From: Lewinellaceae bacterium
Lineage (GTDB): Bacteria > Bacteroidota > Bacteroidia > Chitinophagales > Saprospiraceae
Assembly (NCBI GenBank): GCA_020636105.1
Contig: JACJYL010000002.1
Span: 1,516,001-1,580,000, forward strand
Length of the DNA: 64,000 bases
Reading direction: 5' to 3'
Shown: piece after piece, positions 12,001 through 17,755 of the stretch
Layout: the number at the start of each line of letters is the position of its first letter
Position numbering within the stretch: the stretch's first letter is position 1
The notes under the pieces: model-generated
Seen by the model: the letters and a program-made list of their open reading frames with translations, nothing else
What the model was told of the DNA's origin: nothing
Databases searched by the model: none
Position numbers and translations under genes: made by a program

Positions 12001-13888
12001 CTCCTCCTCCCGGTAAAACGGCCAGAGGACCTTGCAAAGATTCAGGGTGTGCAAAATTATCGTCATAATAATCCGCTGAATTCCCATTTGTTATTATGGT
12101 AAACATATCACAATTAGGATCTAAATTCGCCCGAAGCAATTCTCCTGCAGTGGCGTATTCCGTATGATCGATAACTCCGTTGTAATTATTATTGTTAATT
12201 CCGTATTGGTGTCCTTTTCTATCCAATATACCAATAAGCATATTTCCCTGATCATCAAATTCGATGTCAGAGATAATAGGTTCAGCATATTCTCTGTCAG
12301 CTGCTGAAAAATAGCGACTGGTGTGTCCCGGGCTATATCCCCATGGAATCCATGGGCGTTCCCGATTGTAATCAAAGTCAAAATCGAGTTTCAGGCTAAA
12401 AACCTGAGTAAAGGGATCAAAATCATAAACGTATCCCCGCAACTCATCCCCAATAGTGTTATAGCCCGATCCAGAAACAGGACTTACCACATTTCCTGCA
12501 GCATCTTGTCCTGAAAGCACCACTCCGACATAAAGTTTTCCCCGGTAGTATTTCAATCCCCAGGGCCGGTGTTCTCCCTGCTGGGCATTGGTGCCCGGGT
12601 CAGGAACGTCCCAGCTCCGTACGCGTGTGGCTTTATTGGCCATTGTTGGAGCCTCCGGATTGATAGGATCGACCAGGTCAATCTCGTATATTTTACGGTC
12701 GTATAAATTCAGAATGTACAGGTATCTGCCGTCATCGGAAATATCAATATCCCCAATGGATACCTTTCCTACCTGATCCCCTGCCGCAACATCGGTACTG
12801 GGGGTATTCAATCCGGCAGGTAATCCTCTTTCAGCATTCGTTCCTATATAATCACTTACCGGGCTGGTATTGTTCATTGGATTTGCAGGATAACTTCCTG
12901 AGTTATTATAGGTATAAATTCCAATCGCATCCAAATCCAGAAAGTCCGTGGTTTTATCCGTAGCGGGTGAATAAGGATCTATCAAATAGATTCCTCCCGG
13001 GCCCTGGGGACCGAAACCACAATGGCGGCGGATCACTGCAGAGGCAAAAACCTTTTGGGCCTGCCTGGAAAATGCTACTCCGTAAAGGGAGCCAACTTCG
13101 GCGTTGGTCGCCAGAACGGTAGGAGTCGGAACACCTGCATCACCACTTCCTGTACCACCACCTCCGGTAAAAGCCTGCGGAACACCTGATTCCAAAAACT
13201 CAAAGGTCACAAAACCAGGTTCAGTGGCTGCACTCCCCGGCAATAAAGGATCCCCAAAGGTATATAAAGGAACATACACGTCGGGGTTATTGGAAGCCAC
13301 CCATTGCCCAGGATAATTTATTGCAAAATTAATATTGGATTGCTGCCCCTGGATAAACTGAACGCTGGTTCCATAGGTCTCCCCTCCCAGACCGACAAAA
13401 TCGACATCATGATCGAGGTCGCACCCAAAGGATGTCGGAATTTCAAATTCAATTCTCAAAGGCTCGCCGGGATTTGCAGCCCGTCCGCTCACCAGGGAAA
13501 CAGCAAAGTTATAGGTACCATTGGCACCGGTAACCGCTTCTCCGATCAGCTGGTCCTTTGCAGGAAAAGCAGCATCTCCGTACAACTTAACGATGATGCC
13601 CTGAACACCAGGTTCTGCCCCGGTTTTCAAACCGTCACCGTTAAAATCACGAAAGGCTGTTCCGGACTGTGCCTGAACTACCGTTGAAAAGAGGGTTAAG
13701 AAAAAAATCACCGACAAAGCGGTTGTTAAAAATTGTTTGAGCAGGCTGTCCCGCGATGAATTTAAAACTGCCTTATTTTTATTCGGCCGATGAAAATCAT
13801 CATGTTTCAGAACAGCTGCTGGATTCCATCTGGCCTTCGTGTTTTTAAGGAAGTCCCGACAGAATCGATAGGTACATCTTTGATTCAT
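1..13888 (-). CDS. Giant multidomain secreted adhesin-like protein (SdrD_B, GEVED, HYR-like, dockerin-like); 3' end beyond window
   Basis: The reverse frame opens with ATG at 13888-13886 and stays open to the left edge, giving at least 4,629 codons; an in-frame TAA lies nine codons upstream, so this is the longest possible start. Residues 1-73 hold a long basic leader of about 50 residues and then a hydrophobic signal segment ending VVQAQ. Domains in order: SdrD_B-like (75-150), a propeller-like region (about 190-680), SdrD_B, GEVED ending PIGEVEDYK, SdrD_B, six 125-residue SdrD_B units (10414-8177), GEVED, SdrD_B, GEVED ending GEIEDF, two SdrD_B, a fibronectin-III-like module near 5.7-5.4 kb, then many HYR/Ig-like modules to about 0.9 kb. 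At 155-4 it ends in a dockerin-like pair of calcium loops (DINPLNGVTT and DVNSSGSITT). Frame checks at 12.1, 5.65 and 0.14 kb agree, so there is no net frameshift. A T9SS sorting domain is expected beyond the edge. Surface adhesion or matrix function is inferred. Confidence 0.93.
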   Translation of the reverse strand, partial: MNQRCTYRFCRDFLKNTKARWNPAAVLKHDDFHRPNKNKAVLNSSRDSLLKQFLTTALSVIFFLTLFSTVVQAQSGTAFRDFNGDGLKTGAEPGVQGIIVKLYGDAAFPAKDQLIGEAVTGANGTYNFAVSLVSGRAANPGEPLRIEFEIPTSFGCDLDHDVDFVGLGGETYGTSVQFIQGQQSNINFAINYPGQWVASNNPDVYVPLYTFGDPLLPGSAATEPGFVTFEFLESGVPQAFTGGGGTGSGDAGVPTPTVLATNAEVGSLYGVAFSRQAQKVFASAVIRRHCGFGPQGPGGIYLIDPYSPATDKTTDFLDLDAIGIYTYNNSGSYPANPMNNTSPVSDYIGTNAERGLPAGLNTPSTDVAAGDQVGKVSIGDIDISDDGRYLYILNLYDRKIYEIDLVDPINPEAPTMANKATRVRSWDVPDPGTNAQQGEHRPWGLKYYRGKLYVGVVLSGQDAAGNVVSPVSGSGYNTIGDELRGYVYDFDPFTQVFSLKLDFDFDYNRERPWIPWGYSPGHTSRYFSAADREYAEPIISDIEFDDQGNMLIGILDRKGHQYGINNNNYNGVIDHTEYATAGELLRANLDPNCDMFTIITNGNSADYYDDNFAHPESLQGPLAVLPGGGDALAVVLDPIYIRSGGVIRFNNTTGDPVAGSAYEIFDDRETLVGGDFEAVPSKANGLGDIELAGVAAPIEIGNLVWMDVDADGIQDGNEPGIEGVVIELLNANMDVIATTMTDNKGGYYFNHTNVMDPAGPATTSGPLPFTDYKVRISPTQFSGGIGSGPLNKMVLTSTDAVGTGLANRSDNDAGLVGGEALISLTTGAAGQNDHSYDFGMLVNDYGDLPDSYSTTDGAGGPRHQLDPTLYIGSCVDAEIVGQPDAMAGMMTGGDDNNTINASLPIGANCSDDEDGVSFATSLVPGQQACIEVSIVNTTGAMAKLQGWIDFDGNGMFNGNDELNTVDFAGGGAMIPDGGVTNVQYCFDVPAGATFSTGSTELYARFRLSPNGGLGFGGINANGSVPIGEVEDYKQPLAMLGDYVWIDKNYNGIQDNGETPVEGVTATLHDCSSGAPGNDLGTLQTDVNGFYKFIGLIDGEYCVCFALATANHPNAATMQFTAPGEGNETNDSDADQTSGCTPSVTLTAGDNYEDLDAGVYVPGKIGDIVFEDTNGNGVLDPGEPMINGATATISGTDGLGNPYTAPVQTTGPDGMYMFGDLPPGSYKITFTTPAGSNYVFTASDDPSNNGDDTNDSDANPAMGGMTPFYTIESGDVDLTVDAGMYLPGKLGDIVFEDTNGNGVFDQGEPTVNGATATISGTDGLGNPYTAPVQTTGPDGMYMFGDLPPGSYKITFTTPAGSNYVFTASDDPSGNGDDTNDSDANAGMGGMTPFYTIESGDVDLTVDAGMYLPGKLGDIVFEDTNGNGVFDQGEPTINGATATISGTDGLGNPYTAPVQTTGPDGMYMFGDLPPGSYKITFTTPAGSNYAFTAPDDPSGNGDDTNDSDANAAMGGMTPFYTIESGDVDLTVDAGMFLPGKIGDIVWEDTNGNGVLDPGEPTVNGATATISGTDGLGNPYTAPVQTTGPDGMYMFGNLTPGSYKITFTTPAGSDYVFIASDDPSNNGDDTNDSDANPAMGGMTPFYTIESGETDLTVDAGMYIPGKIGDIVWEDVNGNGVQDPGEPTVNGATATISGTDGLGNPYTAPVQTTGPDGMYMFGDLPPGSYKITFTTPAGSTYVFTASDDPSSNGDDTNDSDANAAMGGMTGMYPIMSGDTIPTVDAGMFVPGKLGDIVWEDWNHNGQQDAGEPPLMGATATISGTDGLGNPYTAPVQTTGPDGMYMFGDLWPGSYKITFGTPADFNPTKANEAGVADDKDSDADPAMGGMTEFYVIESQDTVLTVDAGYYAVDFGDLPDSYGTTEASDGPYHIIIPQLYLGSCIDAELDGQDEMMAGLMMDGDDNTGSSFGHPGGNGCDDEDGVTFTTPIVPGYQACIEISVVNTTGAPAVLQGWLDFDGNGSMAAEELTTGDFAGGGVSIPDGGVTGLEVCFDVPADAMYVMGDGFMRFRLSPDGGLESTGINADGSIPQGEVEDYKLPDAKVGNLIWEDRNYNGIQDPGLDVGLNGFEVELMWAGVDGIMGTLDDVTYTTVSSNMGGKDGLYMFSGLVPGDYKLTVNTDRFATLLGVGTDENVDSDDENGELFTIVDVTDQPLGENGINDMPGMTNPDNPGNSYPDNQDNLTFDFGYGGFDYGDLPNTFTTLEDTGMPGMEGPKHLFTPLWFMGACVDLELDGQPDYTAGYYSATDPQNPEPANEGDDNLAGLSSLPVGVACEDDENGVILKTEMIPGYQACFDVMTTGPADGVMQAWIDFDGSLDFGAGEAIEWNKVGGVTVTPTTQATMPAGANVITEICFTVPVTATFPNRETHMRFRFSDLGGLDFKNPYADGSYPFGEIEDFYQPLAALGDYVWHDVDGDGVQDANESGVPGATVELHDCTDPNNPVLLATTTTDGTGFYEFIGLIPMEKYCVHFNTSTATDGNANDYVFTFKDSPNADATDENDSDADVNGMTEPVMMMDRERNETIDAGVYVPVSIGNFVWLDLNENGAQDPGEPVVEGAKLFLSGTNNIGESIPGGMMVPDGQPIPATMLMTDANGEYLFTGLAPGTYKITFDISMITGPAELERFAQYLVFTFPDNTIDPEDSDVDPGNYDSPVGMSGFYTLLSGDQDLTVDGGIMVPCLPPTDIWVDMVMETTAIIHWTSNNEIFDVNTFAHCWNIAIGNNGFEPWNNEAVQLITVCSDDPNIVINGDQVSYMVEGLAPGTCYDVYVQEGCNGQIPPQATLGWVNAPGTPQIGDILGNPLLATDVNPDGLCTFDYPHIVTKSATAPDCPWGSQNYEANGTLTVTIEDSPSCGPSTFTITVTPVNNSTPGGTTPVAATDIYIDVPAGTYVYTDLDAGQYTVSVLETGPCRPKVNPVVMVQEVPNAIDNEGPDKFVTDILGNEVTQMGPYFLPEGACHYQQQLYVQAIDGCYGDITADGAVWAEVNMIPSTIDPGTQVIVTNDGFGVYLVDVNFSTGTTELTINVKDPDGNVTSMTYVVEVLDFNDPEVTIVGANNVTIPHCAESRDIIVTVYVSDLCDQTITAADVNFNANGTEVVNFEGDGYIEYLVTVSAGDDGSIWSASYTDDNGNTGFADVQISVEQAVADMPAVILAADENLTIPYCEEATEVCYSFQIYDDCQPVNPDLVHFLGGGSGLEITYVDMNSQTNVGFFEACGVVTAGTYVFQIEYDGQIVEPLMVINQQQNQAPMVILPGNLNFTVPVCEDKLTATFSIQISDDCDDLTLLESLDWEVGIQDYLGGPAPDLNLQWFYVEGYLEITAMFSAENDGNLLYATFTDSNGATTYVDAQINVTSQPDTWAPIIVHPSQDINVALDPCDDPLTEVCFYVSATDNCDDDVTTVVTVDGTPINGVDGEYCVEVGPGDHTIGIVSTDDSGNSSTEDFHIVVTQEEAPEDNLACKAFVNATLGTDCSVELLASTVLNGTWGCLTEEDFVITVIDDNTENGATIDGCGTFGYMISLADGVEANFTVCWGEVTAEDKTSPTIECPAPTDVSLTSGAEFICTDIESILISGTQYYTAYADGTTVAGSMSATLSWILSQTGIPQVGDNCGQVRVSVWDVLTESEDGCGYDVITRHFQVADRYNSDCTGAPMTASCTQEIRVRKPNIGDVAMPLAVVELECSDEVVLTTDGYPHPSVTGYPSVTTAYGTYDLDATYCNLGAAFVDSNPINVCENSYKVVREWTVVDWCNPVPVTNYTQIIKVGDTTPPVIGCNWPDTDWDGAGDMPVYSTGPFDCAATFPIAAPIVTDNCNTYSWTVDVVIHAQVNVYDQWGQVTGTQIVEQTIASYGPFGADQAGPYATGVPMSIYGNHYLHYTATDVCGNSSAYDCAFAVVDNIAPVAICDDNLHISIGSEGYARVYAEDVDEGSHDNCSEVTIKVRRAGGEWGPWVDFDCDDVHNFVTIELMVTDAAGNTNMCWLDVLIEDKITPFCHAPHSVSMHCDDDELLHIDWTDVAQLNEVFGEAWAEDNCNAIAEQTSVNNNLNDCGWGTVVRTFRATDDWGLTSTNACTQVITVYEVHNYEIKFPKDASAECGTPSPDTIAYNTIGCDLITVNVTDVPYTATSDECYKILRTYKVINWCEWDGESDPIVIGRDEDCDNNPGDENVWVIVRTTWNGNNPIFTSYLDRDNNETNTNPYVGKNRCQGGTPPQGHWANSTINHELQSVGHWQYTQVIKVYDFVAPTAVVSDYGAFCSESADCNGDVEITFIVEEDCDLSVVTVEGFIDAFADGILDGSASISGPVAIDATHQLYTISGNYPLGAHSFGVHIEDGCHNITWLEIPFEVVDCKAPTPVCINGLTVTLMPQANGCCAMAIWATDFIASPVSDCSEPIKYSIHRAEDVANGTDIPTPDQTGLVLDCNDDATTLIRIYSWDSAYNPYALQPDGTIGGPNYDYCETYVLVQAHESCAAPILSMIAGTIQTEESEGVEGAEVILSGNTSFSETTLSTGNYVFDVVENGYDYTVTPHLDINPLNGVTTFDLVLATKHILGVQLLDSPYKMIAADVNSSGSITTADMI
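8177..10414 (-). repeat. Six tandem 375-bp (125-aa) SdrD_B-like repeat units inside the giant gene
   Basis: The anchor CCATCAGG(G/A)CCGGTAGT recurs at 8376, 8751, 9126, 9501, 9876 and 10251, exactly 375 bp apart. Units start at 10414, 10039, 9664, 9289, 8914 and 8539 (reverse strand). Each reads (Y/F)(V/L/I)PGK(I/L)GDIV(F/W)ED at its start, then GATATISGTDGLGNPYTAP, a YMFG motif, PGSYKITF and an Asp-rich end of the form DSDAN. The middle of the unit is nearly identical at DNA level, while the last unit (8539-8177) is divergent and four codons shorter. Near-identity suggests recent duplication or gene conversion. Confidence 0.95.
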
Positions 13889-14330
13889 GAGAACAATGAG
13901 TTTGGTGAAAAATTATGATTTTAAGCTTTTGTTTCCGTCGGCACTAAATGTCTTTGCCTTCCTTATTACTGAAAATCCAGCATCAGGGAAGGCAAACATT
14001 CATGACCGGTCAAATCACATTTCTTCCGGTTGGCTGAAAAACCGCCCTTAGAAATAATACCGGGGAAACACATTTTCGAAGGGTCTTTTCCCTCCTTGTT
14101 ATAAATAGATTGTCTTTTTGAAAAAAAACAAAGCGGAACACCTCAATAAAATTGAGGGTTCCACTTGTGATCATATTTCATAAAACAACATTTACCGAAT
14201 TTTACTAACTATTTGATTTTCAAATAAAAAGCACAAATTGGAGCGTAATTTCCATCCATTCATTGCCTCTATACGCTCCCATTTGTGAGATTTAAAAATT
14301 TGAAACACTAAATATTCATTTGAACAGCGT
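13889..14330. other. Intergenic region upstream of the giant gene
   Basis: No convincing open frame. It holds the terminator-like hairpin at 14135-14162 for the gene to its right, and must contain the promoter of the giant gene, but I see no clean TAnnTTTG element on the reverse strand. Confidence 0.6.
14120..14162 (-). terminator. Rho-independent terminator of the 149-aa gene
   Basis: On the reverse strand the arms GGAACCCTCAAT and ATTGAGGTGTTCC (14162-14135) pair with one bulge and are followed by GCTTTG and a run of eight T. It lies 170 bp past the stop of the reverse gene at 14331-14780. Confidence 0.65.
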
Positions 14331-14780
14331 TCACTTTCGATCGCTGTGATTAATCTGGTTAAAAGTTACCCGCCAGAAGTGTTCTGATTCTTCCACCGGA
14401 TACCTACCGCTTGGGATTTTACCTTGATTCAGGTCATAACGCCTGATAAATTTTCCGGGCAACCCAAAAGTTTCCCGAACGATAAACTCACCTCTGCGGA
14501 AGTGCTTTTTTTCTGCCTTAAGGCATACCGAGGCTTTCAAAAAATGAAACCTGATCTGTCCGAAATGTTCATACGTCAAATAAGCTATCGACCTGTCGCA
14601 TGAACCTGTTAATTGGAACATCCTGGCGGTAGCTTCTACGCTGCAAATACCCAGCCCGGAACAATTCCTACTGGCCATTCCAAACCGTACTTCTGCTCTG
14701 AGCCCGCTTGTTACCGGAAATATTTCGCTTGTCGGAAATACAATTGGAACTGACCCCAACCTAAAATTCATATTGTTCAT
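14331..14780 (-). CDS. Hypothetical 149-aa protein
   Basis: A complete reverse-strand frame with ATG start and its own downstream hairpin terminator. I do not recognise the family. The protein has no signal peptide or membrane segment. It is rich in Arg and Phe and carries a Cys/Gly cluster (SRNCSGLGICSVEA, about residues 37-50), two more cysteines near residues 60 and 85, and a C-terminal half with many basic and aromatic residues. It sits alone between the giant adhesin gene and the peroxidase operon, on the same strand as both. The plausible amino-acid composition and the terminator argue that it is real; function unknown. Confidence 0.6.
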   Translation of the reverse strand: MNNMNFRLGSVPIVFPTSEIFPVTSGLRAEVRFGMASRNCSGLGICSVEATARMFQLTGSCDRSIAYLTYEHFGQIRFHFLKASVCLKAEKKHFRRGEFIVRETFGLPGKFIRRYDLNQGKIPSGRYPVEESEHFWRVTFNQINHSDRK

Positions 14781-15339
14781 AAATTGTCAATCTTTCAATA
14801 TTACCTTGCCTTATACGCTTTGCCTGATTTCAAATTCCTTCCTTAGGAAAAGGCAAAAGATTTAATGCTTAGGTATTTAGGCCTCCCTTTTGTATTTAAA
14901 AAACAACCTTTCGCATTCACCTTTGATCAAAGCCTTTTATAGGCTTGAGGGGGGATGATTGCGAGGATCCCAAATTCAGAAAAATGGTGAGTACTGAATT
15001 TCCGGGATGTTTGTTGTTTCCAGCAAGCTGGATTGGTGTGTAGTTAGCAGGTCAATATTTTTTTACAAATGAATTAATCGACCGCTTTCAAAGTTTTTAT
15101 CTTGTCATGAATCTGGCTATTAAACTTTCGGAGCCAAAGTGTCTACAATTACTACTGAGCCTGATTTAAAATGTTTTTTTGAACGAAATTCGAGACTTGT
15201 TACAGTACCATGTGATTTCATGTTACGGTCGTTTTAGATGTTTGTAAATTTGTTTCGCATTACAAAAGTGGGGCAAAACGACTCCGCCAACAAGGACAGT
15301 TAACGGTACATTGTACTTAGGTCAATTTTGGGTAAAAAA

Positions 15340-15367
15340 AAATCAACAACCGATAAGTTGTTGATTT
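15340..15367. terminator. Bidirectional terminator-like hairpin
   Basis: Perfect 11-bp arms AAATCAACAAC (15340-15350) and GTTGTTGATTT (15357-15367) around a 6-nt loop, flanked by an A-run on the left and T-rich sequence on the right, so it could act on either strand. Confidence 0.55.
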
Positions 15368-15467
15368 TTAAATACTTACAAAATCCATTTTTTTAACTGA
15401 TTCGGGAAAAGTGTGACAGGATTTTAGAACATATATTAAAAAAAATAGCATAAAATCTTTTTAACAT

Positions 15468-15502
15468 ATACCAAAAACAAAAGAATCTCCCCTCTCAGGG
15501 GA
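15468..15502 (-). terminator. Terminator of the amine-oxidase-like/peroxidase operon
   Basis: Reverse strand: TCCCC-TGAGA-GGGGA hairpin (15502-15488) followed by GATTCTTTTGTTTTT. It lies 83 bp beyond the stop codon of the last operon gene. Confidence 0.55.
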
Positions 15503-15584
15503 AGAACAATAACATGAAAGGAAAAGATATTTCCCGAGGGAAAAAGGAGCAAAAAGATTAGATTACCGGGCTTCAAAGAAAACA

Positions 15585-16610
15585 TCAAAGGGTTGGCAAT
15601 TCGCCGGTAAGCGTATGGAGGAAAGCGACAATGTCGTCAATTTCTGCTTCGGATAAATCGGTATTAAGTTGGGCCTTTGCCATGATCCTTACAGCCTGGT
15701 GAAGTTCCTTTACACTCCCATCGTGAAAATAAGGAGCAGTTTGGGCAACATTCCTAAGGCTGGGAACTTTGAACAACCTTTTGTCACGGTGTTCATTGGT
15801 CACGGAATAACGCCCCTGGTCATCATTGGGAACCCCAGTGTAATCAGACATCTTTCCCACCTGTGGGAATCCCTGGTACATATTTCCTCCTGTGGCACTA
15901 CCACTATGGCAGGGAATACATCCATTATCAATAAAAGCATTGAGGCCTCGTTTTTCCTGTTCGTTTAGGGCTTTTATATTGCCTTTTAAATAATCGTCAA
16001 AGCGGGAATAAGTCACGAGTCTTTCTTCGAAGGCTTCAATGGCCAAGGTGAGATTTTCCATCGACAAATGCTCATCGGAATCAGGGAAGGCCTTTGCAAA
16101 AAGTTGTTTATAGCCTTCATCCTTTTCTAACCTGCTGATAAGGGTAGCTTCATCGGGCATGCCCATTTCCAATTGATTAAAAATAGGGCTTTTCGCCTGC
16201 TCCTTAAGGTCTGGGGCACGACCATCCCAGAATTGAGCCAGGGCAAATGTGGCGTTGTAAACAGAAGGTGTATTTCTAACGCCTCTCACATTTAGCAATC
16301 CGGGAGAAGTCACTTCGTTGTCCACTCCAAAGTTTTCAAGCACATGACAGGAATTGCAACTTTTGGTGCCATTTTCAGAAAGCCGCTCATCCAAAAAAAG
16401 CTTTTTACCCAATTCGATTCTATGCTGTAAAACCTGGTCGCCCGAAACATCAGCCAAAGAAGGAAGGGAATCCAGGTAGATGCGGGCTTTGTTCAAAAGC
16501 TCAACTTCTACTGCTGTACAATCTATTTGTTTTTCTTCCGTCATTCTACTATTTTGAAAAATGCCAAAGGCAACCAGTAAAAGCAACGCAAAAAAGACAG
16601 TATAACGCAT
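15585..16610 (-). CDS. Diheme cytochrome c peroxidase / MauG family protein
   Basis: 341 residues with an N-terminal hydrophobic segment (about 4-18) that exports or anchors it in the periplasm. Two c-type heme sites are visible: CNSCH (85-89) and CIPCH (231-235). Between them are the family-typical NTPSVYNA and FWDGRA motifs (Trp128). The C-terminal part contains the NVAQTAPYFHDGS motif typical of the second half of bacterial cytochrome c peroxidases. Known members either reduce hydrogen peroxide using periplasmic electron donors or, like MauG, oxidise protein side chains; motifs alone cannot separate these. It is the last gene of a reverse-strand trio, 79 bp after the propeller gene, and a hairpin terminator follows. 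The amine-oxidase-like gene two positions upstream makes a cofactor-maturation role worth considering, but that is inference. Confidence 0.88.
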   Translation of the reverse strand: MRYTVFFALLLLVAFGIFQNSRMTEEKQIDCTAVEVELLNKARIYLDSLPSLADVSGDQVLQHRIELGKKLFLDERLSENGTKSCNSCHVLENFGVDNEVTSPGLLNVRGVRNTPSVYNATFALAQFWDGRAPDLKEQAKSPIFNQLEMGMPDEATLISRLEKDEGYKQLFAKAFPDSDEHLSMENLTLAIEAFEERLVTYSRFDDYLKGNIKALNEQEKRGLNAFIDNGCIPCHSGSATGGNMYQGFPQVGKMSDYTGVPNDDQGRYSVTNEHRDKRLFKVPSLRNVAQTAPYFHDGSVKELHQAVRIMAKAQLNTDLSEAEIDDIVAFLHTLTGELPTL

Positions 16611-16689
16611 GATAAGTAATTTGGTAAAATGAATGAAAGCACAAAAATAAACAAATAGATTTTATTGGTTTTAATTAACTGATCATCGC

Positions 16690-17724
16690 TTACTGTTTAT
16701 AAACTTCCAGGAATTTCCACTCGTCGGTAGATTCATCGTATTGAAAATTATAAATATTTCTCATCGGATCACTGGCCACCATGAGGCTGTAATTAAAATC
16801 AATCCCTTTAATCTCCATCCTGTTGTCTTTGAAAAAACGAATCCGGTGGCCTTTATCATAACTACCACCTTCCTGCTCTATCAAGGAAAGGACAAATTGT
16901 GGGGCTCCGGCAAAACTTCCATCCGGATTTAAGTCTATAGAATAAATATCAGGTTCACGGGCGGAGCCGCAAAACAACTTTTTCCCGGTTTTAGTGGTAA
17001 ACACCCCTACCCCAATAGCATCTATGCCTTCCAGAATATCCACGATCTCAGCGGTCTTGATATCCACCTGAAAAATCCTCCCTACTTCGTCATTCCGCCC
17101 CGACCCGGCAATTGATGACACATAAAGGCTTTCCGTATCGCAATCATAGGTAACCCCCAAAGCACCGAAGGGATTATTGATGGAGGGTGGTTTGGCCCAG
17201 GGCAGATCGACAAAGACCTTCATGTCTCCCGTTCTGGAATCAATTTTATACACCTTGTTTTGCTCCTCCGGCGGATTCTCCAACAGGCTCACATGGGGAA
17301 CAGGAGTGGTATAGACGTTCCCGTTACGATCCATGGCATACAATCCCAGATGACCGGCATCGTCCCAGGAAGGCAGTTGCAGCACCCGGCCGCTTCCATC
17401 CTGCCTCACTTCGATCAATCTCATTCCCGTAAATCCACGCTGACTGAAATCAAGGGCTACCGGTTGTTGCAGATTGTTGGTGGTGATCAGTGAAGGGCTA
17501 TGTTCGCAGGTGTTGGCAGGCCCTGGAATGAAATGACTCCTTTTGGTTACAGGAGAGGAAGGTAAAAATTTCCAAACCAGTAAAACGGCAGCTACCAGGA
17601 ACACCGTCAGGAGTATTATTTTAGAACCGGATAATCCTGCTCCCGTTTTTTTTAATGCTTTTCCAGGGGGTGGATTATGCTTATTGCCTTTTTTGTTTTG
17701 ATATTTTTTTTTTGATCCAGCCAT
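16690..17724 (-). CDS. Membrane-anchored beta-propeller-like protein
   Basis: 344 residues. The N-terminus is very basic (Lys/Asn-rich, 1-30), then a single membrane helix (about 33-55, IILLTVFLVAAVLLVW), so the bulk should be periplasmic. Residues about 85-340 have repeated short strands of the type YAMDRNGNVY, VYKIDSRTGDM, LYVSSIAGSG, IFQVDIKTAEI and IYSIDLNPDGS, a pattern of six- or seven-blade propellers of the NHL/YncE type. I could not assign an enzyme activity. It lies 31 bp downstream of the amine-oxidase-like gene and 79 bp upstream of the diheme peroxidase gene, on the same strand, so co-transcription is likely. A binding or docking role between the two is possible. Confidence 0.75.
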   Translation of the reverse strand: MAGSKKKYQNKKGNKHNPPPGKALKKTGAGLSGSKIILLTVFLVAAVLLVWKFLPSSPVTKRSHFIPGPANTCEHSPSLITTNNLQQPVALDFSQRGFTGMRLIEVRQDGSGRVLQLPSWDDAGHLGLYAMDRNGNVYTTPVPHVSLLENPPEEQNKVYKIDSRTGDMKVFVDLPWAKPPSINNPFGALGVTYDCDTESLYVSSIAGSGRNDEVGRIFQVDIKTAEIVDILEGIDAIGVGVFTTKTGKKLFCGSAREPDIYSIDLNPDGSFAGAPQFVLSLIEQEGGSYDKGHRIRFFKDNRMEIKGIDFNYSLMVASDPMRNIYNFQYDESTDEWKFLEVYKQ

Positions 17725-17755
17725 ATTGATTACATCGTGAAATTAATGCTAGTGA

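Larger units (their letters stand above)
14781..15584. other. Gene-free 800-bp region with three stem-loops
   Basis: No supportable coding frame. Contents: a perfect 6-bp hairpin at 14930-14946 (AAGCCT/AGGCTT, no T-run), an 11-bp hairpin with A- and T-tracts at 15340-15367, and a GC-rich hairpin at 15488-15502 that fits the terminator of the operon ending at 15585. The stretch is AT-rich and otherwise featureless. Confidence 0.6.

Noticed and set aside
211..13687. Many forward-strand frames of 60-313 codons opposite the giant gene, including a 313-codon frame at 2006-2947
   Set aside because: All are mirror frames of the reverse-strand repeat protein; they have Cys/His/Arg-rich compositions without domains and repeat in step with the coding repeats.
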